A stretch of DNA of 64,000 nucleotides from Phallusia mammillata (taxonomy: Eukaryota > Chordata > Ascidiacea > Phlebobranchia > Ascidiidae): positions 62,001-126,000 of the forward strand of contig QLIY01000343.1 in NCBI GenBank assembly GCA_003260075.1. Direction: 5' to 3'. Of this stretch, positions 23,020-36,000 are shown piece by piece; the stretch's first letter is position 1; the number at the start of each line of letters is the position of its first letter. Under the pieces are notes generated by a model that was given only the letters and a program-made list of their open reading frames with translations, did no database searches and was not told the DNA's origin. The position numbers were made by a program, and so were the translations under genes.

Positions 23020-23141
23020 AGAACTTGGCCAAATGGTCTGGCGCGCCTGACCCACATGCAGACATAAAAAACCTTGATCGGGATTCGTCCCCGGGAGTGT
23101 CCTGGGTTCGAACCCCTTGAGAAAAAAACGAACAAAAAAAA
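23020..23141 (+). mobile_element. tRNA-derived SINE, copy 2
   Basis: Closely matches 7271-7380: A box ttggccaaatgg, B box gggttcgaacccc and an A-rich tail (gagaaaaaaacgaacaaaaa). Same orientation as copy 1. Confidence 0.7.
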
Positions 23142-23484
23142 GAATATTTACGTATTCCATAAGTAGGCTAAGCATTTATTACAGCAGAAAATTCCCGTTG
23201 GTGATTCTAGGCGTAAAGTAACTCTGAAGACAAACTTGATGGTTTGTCGATGTCGGATTTAACGCTGTCATATGGATATTATGTTATTGCCTCAGTAAAA
23301 AACAAAAACATTCGACGAAAAATGAAAAGTTGCAAAAGGTAAAACAAATGATTTACCATTAGGGTTTACACCACACAGAAATTGATAAACTTGATTCCAT
23401 ATCTTTGTGTCAAAAATTGTCCTACAATATAGTAGTTGTGTGGCTTAAGTTTGGTCATGGTTTTTAAAAGCTTTTGCCCTAAGC

Positions 23485-24022
23485 CAGTGGTTCTTAACCT
23501 TTTTGGTGTGGTTTCCCACTAAAGTAAATCACCAAGTCCGAATTTCCCACTCTGTTATTTTTATAATCATGTTTTGTGTCCAACAAAAAATGATTCTTTA
23601 ATCAAAATAATTTTGTGAAGCGATTTGGTCGGCACCTTAAAGGTATACTGAAATCTTATTTAGTGATTTCGTGGGTAAGTAAAATTGTGTGGGATTTTGA
23701 AAAATCTCATGTGCTTGCAACAGTCATTTATCGCACCACAATCAACAGACCAAATGCATTTATTCGCAAACAATAACAAAGTCATTGATGCTTTTAGTAA
23801 TGTCTGTGACGTAATAAACGATTTTTGGATTTTTATACGCCTTGTAAAACTAGGCGAAGTTAATCTTACATGTTGTTGCGGAAAATATTGTATTAAATAA
23901 ACTTTCAATGGTTGATTTCAACCCACGGGCCCGAGTTTGGTGACTTCTGACTCACATAATTTCCCTCTAAAAACATTAAATTTCCCACTAGTGGGAAATT
24001 TCCCACCGGTTAAGAACCACTG
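23485..24022. mobile_element. hAT-type non-autonomous element (538 bp)
   Basis: Terminal inverted repeats cagtggttcttaaccttttt and ggttaagaaccactg are bounded by perfect 8-bp target-site duplications ccctaagc (23477-23484 and 24023-24030). Eight-base duplications and CAGTGGTTCTTAACC-type ends are diagnostic of the hAT superfamily. No transposase frame is present, and the overlapping open frames (23660-23908) have no recognised domain. Confidence 0.9.
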
Positions 24023-24436
24023 CCCTAAGCCATTTTGCCCCTCTTTTAATCAAAATAATTATGATTTCATAAAAAACAATATATTTGAAATAAACGTTGA
24101 GCGAATTCTAATAGTTAAATATAAAACGAAGTGTTTAACAGACACTGCGCGTTTATCGAACGTAAAGCACGCTATATTGTCTTCGTTGTTATTGACAAAC
24201 CAAAACGCAAAGACGTACTACCAGGTATTGTTTTTACCATTTATTGAATTTTTTTCAGAAACCATTGCAGAGGGTGAAGGGGGTCGCTTTGCACGCAAAA
24301 GGATGTGCCAAAGGTTTCCACGTGGGATAGCGGTTTCCTAAAAGACGCTTACAAAGCATAGTCCCGAAGAAACACGGTTTACACACATAATTATCTATCA
24401 ATCGTCTGTCACCTTTAAGGGAACAACGCTATAGAA

Positions 24437-24754
24437 CAGGGGTGGGCAACCTGCGGCCCGCGGGCCGCATGCGGCCCTTCATTAAAGGTTGTGCGGCCCG
24501 CAGAGGCGCTTGGATTTCAAAAGTAGTGGCAAATGAGTCCAATTGTAGATATTTTTGAGCTGATCAATGCGCCTGGTGCTAGTTTTCTGCGATCTGGCAA
24601 ATTGTGGCTAGAATCAAATACGAATTATACTTGTAGTTCAGCATATTTGGTAAGAAACAAAGCAAAATCACTTTGTGTGATGCACATGTGCGGCCCGCGA
24701 TCCAATTTTGACATTCATAACTGGCCCTACAGTAACAAAGGTTGCCCACCCCTG
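24437..24754. mobile_element. hAT-type MITE (318 bp)
   Basis: Terminal inverted repeats caggggtgggcaacctgcgg and aaaggttgcccacccctg are bounded by perfect 8-bp target-site duplications ctatagaa (24429-24436 and 24755-24762). The inside is rich in gcggcccgc motifs. The perfect duplications suggest recent insertion. Confidence 0.92.
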
Positions 24755-25225
24755 CTATAGAAGGAAGTGTAGACCGCAAAAGGTTTTGTTTTTTTCGGTT
24801 TGATACACGCGAAAAAGTCGTTTGCTACGCATTTCTGCTGCAATTGTAATGAAAGAAAAACATGTCTTTTGTAACTTCCGAAACTATACCACGTTTGCAT
24901 GTTTAAAAATACTTATAATTACACAAACCTTCTAAGGTTCAAATAGGGTAAATTTATGTAAGGGAATCCCAGGCGGAAATAATAGACAACGCGAAATTTG
25001 TCATTTCTGCACAGATATAAAAATGATTTAGTTACATGTGTCAATTTTGTTTTTACTGTGGCACACGCGCACATATACGCTTACAATATACTGACGTCTA
25101 CATTACACAGAAACAACTTAAGCATGCTTTTGCAACAGTTTTCAGAATTAGTATGTTAGATAAAATAAAGTGGTAATTTTTTCTTTAAAAGCAGCCAAAG
25201 GGGGCCGTGAAAAAGTTGGGAACCT

Positions 25226-25417
25226 ATGGTTTTGGTGGCTGACATTATCAATCATGGTTTATACACTCGTCCGCAAATCGATTTGACTGAAAAACTTGCA
25301 AAGATTGCGATCAGCGACCTTTGGACTTCACAGTCGGATGAGTCTGCATTGAGTAGCGTTTCAAGATACAAGATCGGTTTTGCCATTGAGAGGCAAGCTA
25401 ATGCGTTTGCGGCGTAA
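25226..25417 (+). CDS. Possible small ORF or terminal exon (63 aa), unrecognised
   Basis: It starts at ATG (ctATGG context) and ends at TAA. The composition looks protein-like (QIDLTEKLAKIAISDLW, then SALSSVSRYKIGFAIER) and is not AT-driven. No splice acceptor pattern or family is evident, so it may be chance or an isolated exon. Confidence 0.25.
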   Translation: MVLVADIINHGLYTRPQIDLTEKLAKIAISDLWTSQSDESALSSVSRYKIGFAIERQANAFAA

Positions 25418-26600
25418 CTAGGTTGTCACTTTTAGTAATCTTTTAAGCTGTTCTATAAAAAGCGGCATTGGATCTGCCTAGCCTTGCTTTGACGGGTGAT
25501 TTTCGCAAACGCTGAACAACTATATGATGTTTTTTTGTTCACAATATAAAAGTGAAATATTGTGGTTTTGTGCAAAAACTAGCTGTTCCTTTTCTGCAAC
25601 ATTGACGCGTTGATTTATTTAATACTTCCATACTAAACTAACCGTTTTTGGCAATCAGTCTGTATTTGATTTGATAATGAGGTGACAGGTTGATGTTACA
25701 GTCACACTTACTCCATTTTGTAACCGTGTCATTTTCAGGGAAACGGTTCCTTGCAGACGGTAAATGTTTCAACAAATATGCAGAGAGCAATTACGACCGG
25801 GTTTTCACATAAATTTTTAAACATCACTTGTACAACTCATCAACCCTTTTACAGAAACCAATTATTTTACAGAAATACCCTTTTTCTAAATTGCTCATTT
25901 TTTTGTCTCGCACAACAGAATTTAAGTGGCGCTAATTCTAAAAGGATACATTAGGAATTGCTGAAAATCAGGTTCAAGAATGTACTTTGAAAGTTATAAA
26001 ACCTACTAACATTCAAAAGTTACGACGGAGGCGTTTAAGTACGTTTTTTTGTCCAAACTATACTACCGTTCAATAATATTGAACCACAATTAAAACTTAG
26101 CTTTCAAGTAGACAAAATTACTAAACATACGAAAATTCATAAAAGTCTGCTAAAACATTATTGATCATCTACTACTTCTGTTTTTTGGCTCCTACCTAGT
26201 AAAATAGCAAGTTTGTGACATCACAATCACCGTCAAGTACACTCCAGAATGTGGACAATGGTACATCACAAAGCAAGTATTGGGACTGTGGCTTGTTAAG
26301 CTGTGGGCTTCCACACAACATTGAAGAGCAGGACCAAGGCGGTCGGTAGTGTTTTATGTAGTAAATTTAGTTAAAGACCAATACAGAAGCAGTAATAGAG
26401 TGTTGGTGTTGGCAAGTGGGGTGGGAAGACGTTGTATTTAAATTGCGCTTTCGCTAGAACAAAAAAGAAGAGCAGTTTTGGTGCTGTATAGTTTAAACAA
26501 TTTGGCACATGGTAGCTATTATGCCAGCAGATATGTCTTGTGAATTTGTGCTTTGCTTCAGCCTAGTTTATGTACTCAAATTGCATTTAAACTAAACCTG
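25418..26600. other. Region without a supported gene
   Basis: Short open frames only. Nothing recognised. Confidence 0.4.
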
Positions 26601-26603
26601 GTT

Positions 26604-26767
26604 ATAAACGCTGAAAATCTGCCAAATGGTCTGTATATGGTTGGTGGTTGCTGCCATCAGTTGACTTTTCGTATGCACCAGTTGTAGACATTGATTTGCA
26701 GTCTCTTTGGTCGCGCAGTTCGCGTTCTGATAAGCTGCTGTTGATAAGCAACAGGCGTTTCCTGCAA
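26604..26767 (-). CDS. Possible minus-strand terminal exon, unrecognised
   Basis: After an acceptor-like gttttggttgcag the minus strand stays open for 54 codons to TAA. The product is a hydrophilic tail (INSSLSERELRDQRDCKSMS, then TTGAYEKSTDGSNHQ). The other frame over the same bases starts at an ATG with a signal-like stretch (MLHAIKAWCVLSVLVAG) and ends at TAG, so the frame is uncertain. No partner exon was found. Confidence 0.25.
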
Positions 26768-26819
26768 CCAAAACACTTAAAACGCACCAGGCTTTTATCG
26801 CATGCAGCATCTATATTAT

Positions 26820-29800
26820 AAGAAGTACAACAACAGTCTGAGATTCTGAATAACTTTTGAGGTGTATGAGTCGACTAACTGCAAAGAACCGTAAGTACTC
26901 TTGTCCTATATCGTTCGGGTTAGTAGAGAATGCGTAACAGCAGAATGTTAAGAGAAAGTTTTTGCATTTTTTTATTAAAGCTATATACTCTATCCATAAT
27001 AATTGGTGACCACTCTCATAATAACTATCGTTTCCGGTAAAACTGATTTATATGTAAAGTTAGTGGTTGTAATTTTGTTGTGGAACAGAGTGATAATGCT
27101 GTGCATTGTACTGCAATTATTGTAGGAATAGGAATGACGTTATCAACACTTTTGTACGCACAAGGCAGATATGAAAGTGATGCACCCTTTTCCGTTGAAT
27201 AATGCTTATAAAGGATACTAGTCGATATTGTTGCAAATGTTATAATGGTGAAATCAGTCTTTAAAGTTTTGCTGGAGTACATTGATTTGTTTCATAGCAC
27301 AGCAGCTAGTTAATAATGCATAGCTATTGCGACAATCGAAATGCATCTACATATAGTCCCCGATACTCTATCACAAACAGTATGTGCGCGCATATATACC
27401 GTCATCCCAGGACAAGCTACAAATAAAATTCTCCAGACACATGACAAGAAAACGATAATAGGCTGTTGCCCTACCAGAAAAAGAAATAAAAACTATATCA
27501 AATGAAATTACCTTAATGTTTAAAGTAGTGCTGTTCAACCTAATTTGCCCGTCCCACATAATCAAACAAATATTCAAAAAAAATCTTACGTATCGAATGC
27601 AGTAATGGAAAAAGGCAATTTTCTATTTAGCTAAAAAATCTCAAAACTCCAATATGCGATTAAAACCAGTTTTCAGAGATTATGACATCAATAAAGAAGA
27701 AAAACGAAATCACAAATAAAAGTTTTAAGCAAGACCTACAAGTTTTGCTTTTCGGTAAAACTGGTTTTAAGCATAAGTTTTCTATCGTAACGTATCAGCT
27801 CACCTGGTTTGGTGTTTAGACGTGCTGGAATTTGTACCTTTATCTTTGGGCAGAATATTCAAAACCTTTCAATCCGCGCCGCCGTCGCCTCTGTTCGTTT
27901 GTGACATCACTATGTCGTTTTGTGCGATCGCGGAAACTGCAGCGTGAACTCCGAACGCAAATATTTTGGTTAGAACGATATTTATGAAGCAGACACTTGA
28001 AAATCTTTAAACGTTCCGGGACAAACTAACCGATTTTGACCTAGTTTAGCGACCTAGAGTACTATAATTTTTTATTTTTGGCATCGTTTAATGAATATCA
28101 AAATATTGTGACATTTTCTGACGTTGATCTTTGGTTGAAAACAACGACGCACGATCTATATTTTTTTTTCTGAGGCTTCCAAAACGGAACTTTAGTTGAC
28201 GTAATATGAAGCGAATGGTTCCAAATTTTGACGAAATCCTTATTTACTATCATTTATAATTCATGAAAGACGTCGAAAGCGAGTCGATGTCAAAACTCAA
28301 ACCAGATAATTCGACTCAACTGAAAGACTAAAAGACGCGCGCAGAAGTATTAATACATGGACTAACGTGTGAGAAACCACAAGCCAGAAAAATGTGACAT
28401 TAATTAGATTGAAATTCCCGCTGTATTTTTGCAGCTGGAACGTATGAACAAAATGAACTAAAACCTGACATTTAAGCACTTGCTTGGGTTTGTGCATAGC
28501 TTTAACCAGCTGTTTTTCACTTATTTTTTAGATTTTTTTTTTCAACTAACAAAAAGCGTTTTTATCCATGAAAATTTATGAATTGTTATGTTCACTAACC
28601 AAGTTTCCAGCAGGTAAACAATGATTTTTGTGGACTTTTTTGTTGAACATTTAACCGTTTTAAATAGCTGTAACTGTCTTTTAATACTGATATCCGTAAA
28701 AATTAGCAACGAAAAATGAAGCTTATTAAAAGTTTTTGACATTTAGTAAACCCTTATATTATGAATCGAACGACGGGTAAGGGTTTATTTAACTTAATGA
28801 GGCAGAAACTTGATATTTGGACCCAACATCGATCGCTATGCGGGATTAAGCGAAAATTCAAGACAGTTGCGCACTCGCATTTACGAAACTTCGTATAGCC
28901 TACCTGTCATTTATAAAGCGATTATATTTGATTATTTTGAAACTTGTTTTTAACATCTATTTCAATGCATTGACAAGTCTGGCGGCAATGTTACAAACTG
29001 TTCAGCTCAAATGCTATATTTTCTATTTTTATATTTGAATGGTTTTTGAAACAGAGAAAAAAATTTGTTATTCCTCCTAATTACAAGGCATCGCCTTTGC
29101 GTTGTATTGACGATACAGGGCATTGGAAGAACGTAAACCATCATATTAGGTCATATCAGTCAGGACAAACACCACTTTTCCGCATAAAGTCTCGGTTCAG
29201 GCATCAATTTTGTCGCTTCGGTATGTTGACAATAGGTTTAACACCTGTGCTGGGGCGCTTCATTGAAATATGTCAAACGCATTTAAAGGTATTATGTTGT
29301 GAAAGCTGGATAAATCCCTGTGGCTTATAAATGTTTGAATTTTACGTTCTGTGCACTTGGAAGGCAATGCACCTGATGATATATTGCACACAAATGAGCC
29401 ACAACAGATATATGTGTAATCATCCCAGTATAGCATCACAGTTGTTTTGAATTTTTTTCAACAGCAACTGTTTATAGTTTTGTATAGAAAGTCTATTAAA
29501 TTTGTTAAAGCTGTTTGGCAGTTTTGTTAAGCTTCTTTGTAAATCCGACTCTAGTGATTTCACAACCTGACTTTTTTGACGCCACTATTTTGACTATTGC
29601 TTGTTGCAATTTTGGTTTTGCCGGAGCGTAAGCATTGTGACTGCCTTTGAATAAACAGCTTAGTATTTTAGATATGAAGGTCGTAGCATGGTTTTCATCA
29701 CTTTGTTGGACTTTGCCCGACTAATTAAAGGCTTTGATTGACAGCAAAAATAAACCGAGCGTTTTGTAAAAAATGTAGTTTCAACCCTGAATGCAACCAA

Positions 29801-31100
29801 AACACAACAAACAGAATTCGAAAACGTGACAAATGTACATTGATCTTGGATGGTTTTGGTAACATTGGTTTTGATACTCATCGGAAAATGGTTCGTTTTC
29901 CATTACACTTTGAGATCAATTGGACACGGGTTCAAACGTGAGTTGTCAGTCGCTTCATCACATGTTTATTGTGAAGTAATGTGACATTTCAGGAATAATT
30001 TAGTTTGCCAAACAGCGCTCTTTTAGGGGATTGGGTTCGCCATTTTTCATAAACTACAAAAAAATTGGGAATATCGTTTTTTGTGTAAAATTTCTTTTTG
30101 AGGAAAATCACAATACTTTGCATTATTTCAACCAAACCATTCAGTAGGGTAAAGGGGATTTTTTGTGTAGTAAATCACTCAATCTTTAATATTATTTTGT
30201 TCAAATATACAATATCATAACTTTTACTAGTTGGCGCATTATAACTTGTTTGCTTATGGTATGACAAAAATCTATGTTATCTTGACTACTTCTTTGGCAC
30301 AGCAAGACGAAAAAATTTTTTTGAATTTTTATAGCATCATGTGAAATTTGTTTTTACACACTACTTATCTTCAAAACAAGTATCTTCACTTATCTTCGCT
30401 TAACCTACGCTATACCGCCCACTTCTAGCCGTTTTTGTATCTAGTTAGTAGTTTTCACTTAAGCCACACAATGTTGGTACAGTTCCTGATTATGTGTTTA
30501 AACTTTTAGCTTCCTATCTAAATTAATGTTATAAAAGTGGACTGGAGTAAGAAAAAAGTCCACGGGGCCTCAATAGTTTAAATTCAAAAAAATTGAAAAA
30601 GGCATTAGTATTTTATTGTTGCTTTGAAGCAGAATAATATAGATGCTAATTGCAGTTAATTTTGGTTGTTTGTCTCGCATTAGCACATTTGTTTTTCTCT
30701 AGGTCCCAAAATAAAAGAAAACTGTTTATTTTTTTCTGTATACTATTGAGAAATTTTCTGCATAGTATTGATGAAACTAATGTCAAATAGCTTTTCCATC
30801 TGTTTATGCAAAGCAAAATGTTGAACCTTCACAGAACCAACGTAAATCGTTCCAAACGATTTGTCATGCTGCTTCTAAGACAAAAGAAAGACGCAAATCA
30901 AAAACAAAAACATTTCTTAGAAATGAGGTCGAAAATATTTTTTAAGACGTTTTCTATCAAAACAAGAACAGATCATAGGAAGGACATGGCAACCCTATAA
31001 CATGTTTATTTCCGGAGTACTTGCTACGTACCTGCTCATCGTTCCAGCCTTAATTTCTTTTATTTAATCAATAAAACCGCAATGTGATTGCTCTGTGACT
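26820..31100. other. Region without a supported gene
   Basis: AT-rich sequence with short frames only. A small inverted pair, ttaaaaccagttttc (27660) and gtaaaactggttttaa (27757), could bound a roughly 115-bp MITE. No domain was recognised. Confidence 0.4.
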
Positions 31101-31107
31101 CTTAGAG

Positions 31108-31452
31108 ATGTTTGTCAAGTCATTCCCGTTACCTTTTCACGTTCCTGATCCATTTCAACAAAAAAACAAAACCATAAAAGGTCGCGTTGAATGTCAAGGC
31201 GTTGTTATGGCTACGACCTCTGTGCTGGTGTGGTTCCTTTGGTTTCAAGAAATACCTATAACCTCTATTCTATTGTTTATTAAAATATTCCCGGAAAGAG
31301 CACTTTTGTTGTTATTGCTCTGCTTATTTTTTCTCTTTTCCTTAACATTCTTGCTACTTTTATTTTATTGCAAAAGTATCGATTCCCCCCACAAAAAAAT
31401 TAGCAAAAAATACCAACAACTAAAAAACTTTTTAGAACCGATTGAAGGTTGA
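31108..31452 (+). CDS. Possible single-exon membrane ORF (114 aa)
   Basis: ATG to TGA without interruption. A strong hydrophobic segment (LLLLLLCLFFLFSLTFLLLL, about residues 72-91) is followed by a basic tail (CKSIDSPHKKISKKYQQLK), which is a membrane-anchor layout. The T-rich codons can also arise by chance in AT-rich DNA, and no family is recognised. Confidence 0.25.
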   Translation: MFVKSFPLPFHVPDPFQQKNKTIKGRVECQGVVMATTSVLVWFLWFQEIPITSILLFIKIFPERALLLLLLCLFFLFSLTFLLLLFYCKSIDSPHKKISKKYQQLKNFLEPIEG

Positions 31453-32776
31453 AGCCAATCAAGTTTTGTATTGAGATTTCTATGTGGTGAGTTTTTGGTT
31501 AAGTTGTTTCTGTTTAAAACTTATACCTTTGCTTTTTTACAAAAATAGGGCTTCGAACTTTGTTACAAAAGTTTAAAAATCATGCTGCAAAGGGTATTTG
31601 ATTGAAGCTAGCAAGCATTGAGTCTGGCATATTGTTGTGTTTAACATTGCGGAAGATTGCAGTTTGCGTCAACGTCTGTGTTTACCTACCCTTTAGTCCG
31701 AGGTTTGACGAGGCATAAGTCTAAGGGTCGATCACAACATATAACCTGATCAAGACAATTAATTACATTGGACCGCGTCCTAATGTAAGCGCCCCGATTT
31801 AAAGTCCGTACAACTAAATGGTTTTTTTTTAGTTCAAATCGCAGCACAAACTGGTCACTGTCGTTGCCATCACTGTTTTAACAATGAATCGATAAGCTAT
31901 TGTTACATGGTTGACTATTACAAACGCACTAAAGGGTTGTTTTTTACAAATTGCGATTTTTAAAATCTCAGTTTATTGATTTCTGTACACAGCTTTTGGC
32001 TTATCTCATATTTTAACTTGTAACATGATATAGGCGGTCCTTCTACATCAAAATCCTTNTCACCGTCGTTGCCATCACTGTTTTAACAATGAATCGATAA
32101 GCTATTGTTACATGGTTGACTATTACAAACGCACTAAAGGGTTGTTTTTTACAAATTGCGATTTTTAAAATCTCAGTTTATTGATTTCTGTACACAGCTT
32201 TTGGCTTATCTCATATTTTAACTTGTAACATGATATAGGCGGTCCTTCTACATCAAAATCCTTGTGAATTTGTGGTTAATGTAGGTTTGTCTCAACTGCT
32301 ATCACTCCAGTGTAGATGCACAACCGGAATTGTTGTTTTCCATTACAAGGGATCGAAAGTATTCAATCACATTATAGATACGAAATTGATTGTAAACTTG
32401 CAAACAAGCAAAGTAAATCGCTTGGAACATATCGATTGTGCAGTTTGCGTCACAGAAGTCAGGCCTTTGACCACAATAGGTGACAAAGAACGTTTTGATT
32501 TTCTGGTCTGTTATCGCTTACAGTTGGAGTCAAAGGCAGAAATTGGATTTAGTGTCGAATAAGGTGTTGACCTGACGCAACAAAACTCGTTTTTCATTCT
32601 AAACGGAATCGCAGTCGTCCCTTCCAGGCGCAAAGTGCTCTTTCCAAATTGGATTGGAAACTTGACCTGGCGCAGGTCAACCTGGCTTTAGAAAAAAAGC
32701 ATTAAACTGTCGGTGTAAAGCGCCGTTAGCAGGTTCCTAATTTGTTCAGAACCTAAACCTTTTGTTTGACTGCGAG
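31453..32776. other. Region without a supported gene, with one allelic junction
   Basis: Contains the duplicated pair 31857-32058 / 32060-32261 around the single n. An open frame at 32272-32562 has no ATG-led or recognised product. Confidence 0.4.
32059..32059. other. Single ambiguous base at an unmerged contig junction
   Basis: The only n in the window. The roughly 200 bases before it are repeated almost perfectly after it, as at the G runs. Confidence 0.9.
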
Positions 32777-33052
32777 CAGGGTTTTTTTAAGGTTTGGTTT
32801 GGGTGACCGCTAAGTAGTTTTAAGAGGTTTTTTTTTAAGGTTTGGTTTGGGTGACCGCTAAGTAGTTTTAAGAGACTTTTTTTTAAGGTTTGGTTTGGGT
32901 GACTGCTAAGTAGTTTTAAAGACCCAAGTGTTTCATTTAAATACCAAAAAGAGCCCTTAGTGCATTTACGAATTATTTTACAAATTTTGGGAAACCGCTG
33001 GAGAAATTTGGGGGACCGAAACGGTCTCCAAAAACACCTTAAAAAAACACTG
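32777..33052. mobile_element. hAT-like MITE with internal triplication (276 bp)
   Basis: The ends are cagggtttttttaagg and ccttaaaaaaacactg. The flanks carry an almost perfect 8-bp target-site duplication (actgcgag at 32769-32776, gctgcgag at 33053-33060). The left part repeats a roughly 48-bp unit (aaggtttggtttgggtgacc, then gctaagtagttttaagag) three times in tandem. The same family, without the triplication, lies inverted at 38918-39080, and a cut copy lies at 49908-49955. Confidence 0.8.
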
Positions 33053-33060
33053 GCTGCGAG

Positions 33061-36000
33061 TACTGTATTGTACAGACTTATTGCTTATTTTGACGTATGG
33101 TACTGCAAACTTAAATGTTGACTTTCGTCTTAACAAAGAAAAAGTCGTAACAGTACAATTCAGGGTCTTATTACTAACAGGTGTGCAGTATTTAGAAACG
33201 TGGTATTTTACACTGACAGAAACGCAAAGCCAAGTATTATCTTCAAAATCGTATGCAGCATCCATAGTGAAGATATTTATGCCTATTGCTGAGACCTCGA
33301 ATAGATTTGGAAATGCATGAATTTTAACGTATTAATTCCAATAAACTGAACTGTGTAATGTGGCTACATTTCAACCTTTAGGTCAATGTATTGTCAATAC
33401 TACACTGATGAGACATTTTAGGTCAAAACAGTGTGCACTGTGTGCAACTTTGTTTCATTTTCCCTTTAAATGCCTTTTTAAATTTCTATCGCAAAACTCA
33501 TGCATTTTTTGGGGCTACGTTTTGTATTTAACTTGTCGGTCTCGGCCGGTTTGAACCGGAAAATATAGTCCCAAAGTGCTGTTTACTGATTGGCAGGTGA
33601 CATGAATCAAGCAGGCGGCGAAGAGCAGGCGCTATTTGGCCATTACGGGTGTCGCGGTGTTCCTGTCAAAAGACAAACATTGGTTGTGTCGCCATGGCAA
33701 ATGATTGACATGGATCGCGTGAGCTTCTTACGAGTTAAACATGCGGGGTTTAATTTCCAACAGATCAGCAATTTATAAGTTGTGCTTAAAGTTGAGGTTC
33801 TTTTGTGGATGTGTTTTGTTTTGTGTAGTGTTTAGACTTTAAAAATGTATATAAGCTATTGCTTCCAGGCATAATATCAGTTTGTAGAGATATATTAAAA
33901 ATTATGTTTCGAAATACGTTTGGGCATTATGCCTTTTTAAAATAAACTGTCAATTATTTAGTTGTATGTATAATTGTACCGACAGTTGGAAATGTTGTCC
34001 CGTTCAGAATTCTTTAGAGCTTTGTCAAGCCGTGTTCAACGAGATTTAGTGCTCTGATGCGACATCGCTTGTATTTTAAAAGGGTCTCATTTAAACAAAG
34101 CGTTTTCAAATGGCATAATTTAGATTGTTTACATATCCGACGTTGTGAGATAAATTATTGAAATCAAATCACCTTTGGCATCGAACGCTGCAACCTAAGG
34201 TGATTTAAATACCGGGCAACGCTTTGTCCTTAGGTTTAGGTGTACATCGGCGGCAGTAATTTGATTGCTTTGAATTTGGTCACTTGCTTGTGTGCCTTGC
34301 AAATCGCTTTGGCATCGATCGTGGTTTACAAGTTGTTGCCTTTTGTTAAATACGTTGGTTGCGCGGTCGGAGAGGTTGGTCAGCAATTATGCACGCAACA
34401 CCTCGTGGTGCGTTTGCTCTTTGTTGTTTGTTTTTTGGTCTGCAAACAAGTCCGCGGTATGCATGGCTGTTGGATGTACGTTTAGTCAAGACTTACGGTA
34501 ATTAGTACTCATATGTTTTCTGAAAACTATCTGATCAGTTTTGTTTCGAGTTTAGAATCTCAAATTAAAGTTTTGCGTTGAATGTCGTTCTGAGTAAATC
34601 ACCATCCTTTAAAAAAAATGGGTTTAAATGTGTTTAGATTTTTTTGACACTGTTGCAGGTGATTTTAAATTTAAGTTTTTTGCCATTTGTTTTTTGCCAG
34701 TTGTACTATCTCAAAAAGTTTGTAAACGAAGAAATTCTTCGTTTTGAGATTCATCTGTTAAAGTATTTATAGGTTCTAATTTCTCAAGCTCTCTTCTTTC
34801 ATTAGTATTTAGTCCTTGAAGGGTATTATCGGTTTAAAACGTTTATTGTGTTTGTAACCAGTTTAGTATTGTTGATACGAAGAGAGTTTGAAGCGACGGT
34901 GAAAACGAAACATTTCCGACATAGTGTATTGAAATATTCACAACGTTGCGGCGTAGATGACCGAACCGAGCATTTCATCACTTTTCGCCTGCGACGGGAA
35001 AAAGGGCCCGGCTCTTTTTCACAAGGCGTCATTACGTTAAAGGACGTTCGCCGATCGCGCGTCAGTTTTGTCGCGAGTGCCGGAGTGAATGAATGAGCAA
35101 GCACAGATGCCACCGAACTGTTAAGAGCACAGACCCCACAGTTTTAAGAATACTTTTGCGGACATGATTGCACTATTTGTTGTTGGTTGTTTTTGGTGCA
35201 CAGTGTTTGCAAATTGAGTGTTTAGAGTAGACGAGCGTTTTAGTCGTTTTTATTCGGCAAAAGGGTCGTACTTTTTAGCAATAACATCCTCAATATGTTA
35301 TGTTACAAATTGGTTCGCCGCTGTACTTCATGTATCAATCAGGTTTAACATTGTCAAACTAATGTTCAAAGTACTGTATCTGTCAAACCACATACCGCAA
35401 ACCGTAGCAGCAAAACTGGCAATTCCATTTAACACATGCAGATGAGAACAAACTATTAAGCATGGTTGTGTTTCAAAAAGCCCTGCCAACTTGAGCATTG
35501 AGCACTGTGAGTAGCAGAAGTATCTATTTAAAGTGCACTTAACAGGTCGCCGCATTGCTAGTTAACGCGCGGTCCTTGAAAACCTTACAGCATGAACCAG
35601 GTTGCATAAGTTTGCTGCAGTGTTTATGCCAAAGCTATTGGGTGTCTGCCGAACAATAAATCAGCGCTGGCGTTCCACTTAATCATCATTGTAATTGCTT
35701 CCACTGCGTTGCGACCCAATTGCACCGCGGTATGGTTAAGCATATGCTCTGGCGAGGCTAGAATATTATTCATTAAATTGGTGCGCTCATGTATGGCGAA
35801 CTAGCGGTTGTACAAGCTTGTACGCCTGGTAGACGGGTCCATTACGCGAAACTTTAGCAGAACACCAAAAAATATGTGAAGTATCTTATAGGAGTAAATT
35901 GGACAAGCGCTGGCATAACAAGTTGTCGAACCGACGTATTATGTTTGAAAATGTGGAGCAGCTTTTCCAGAAACTGTTGTTGTAAACATTTCCTTTGTAG

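Noticed and set aside
34195-34501. Overlapping frames on both strands near 34.3 kb
   Set aside because: Each can be explained by the other's complement. No ATG, splice or domain evidence decides for either.
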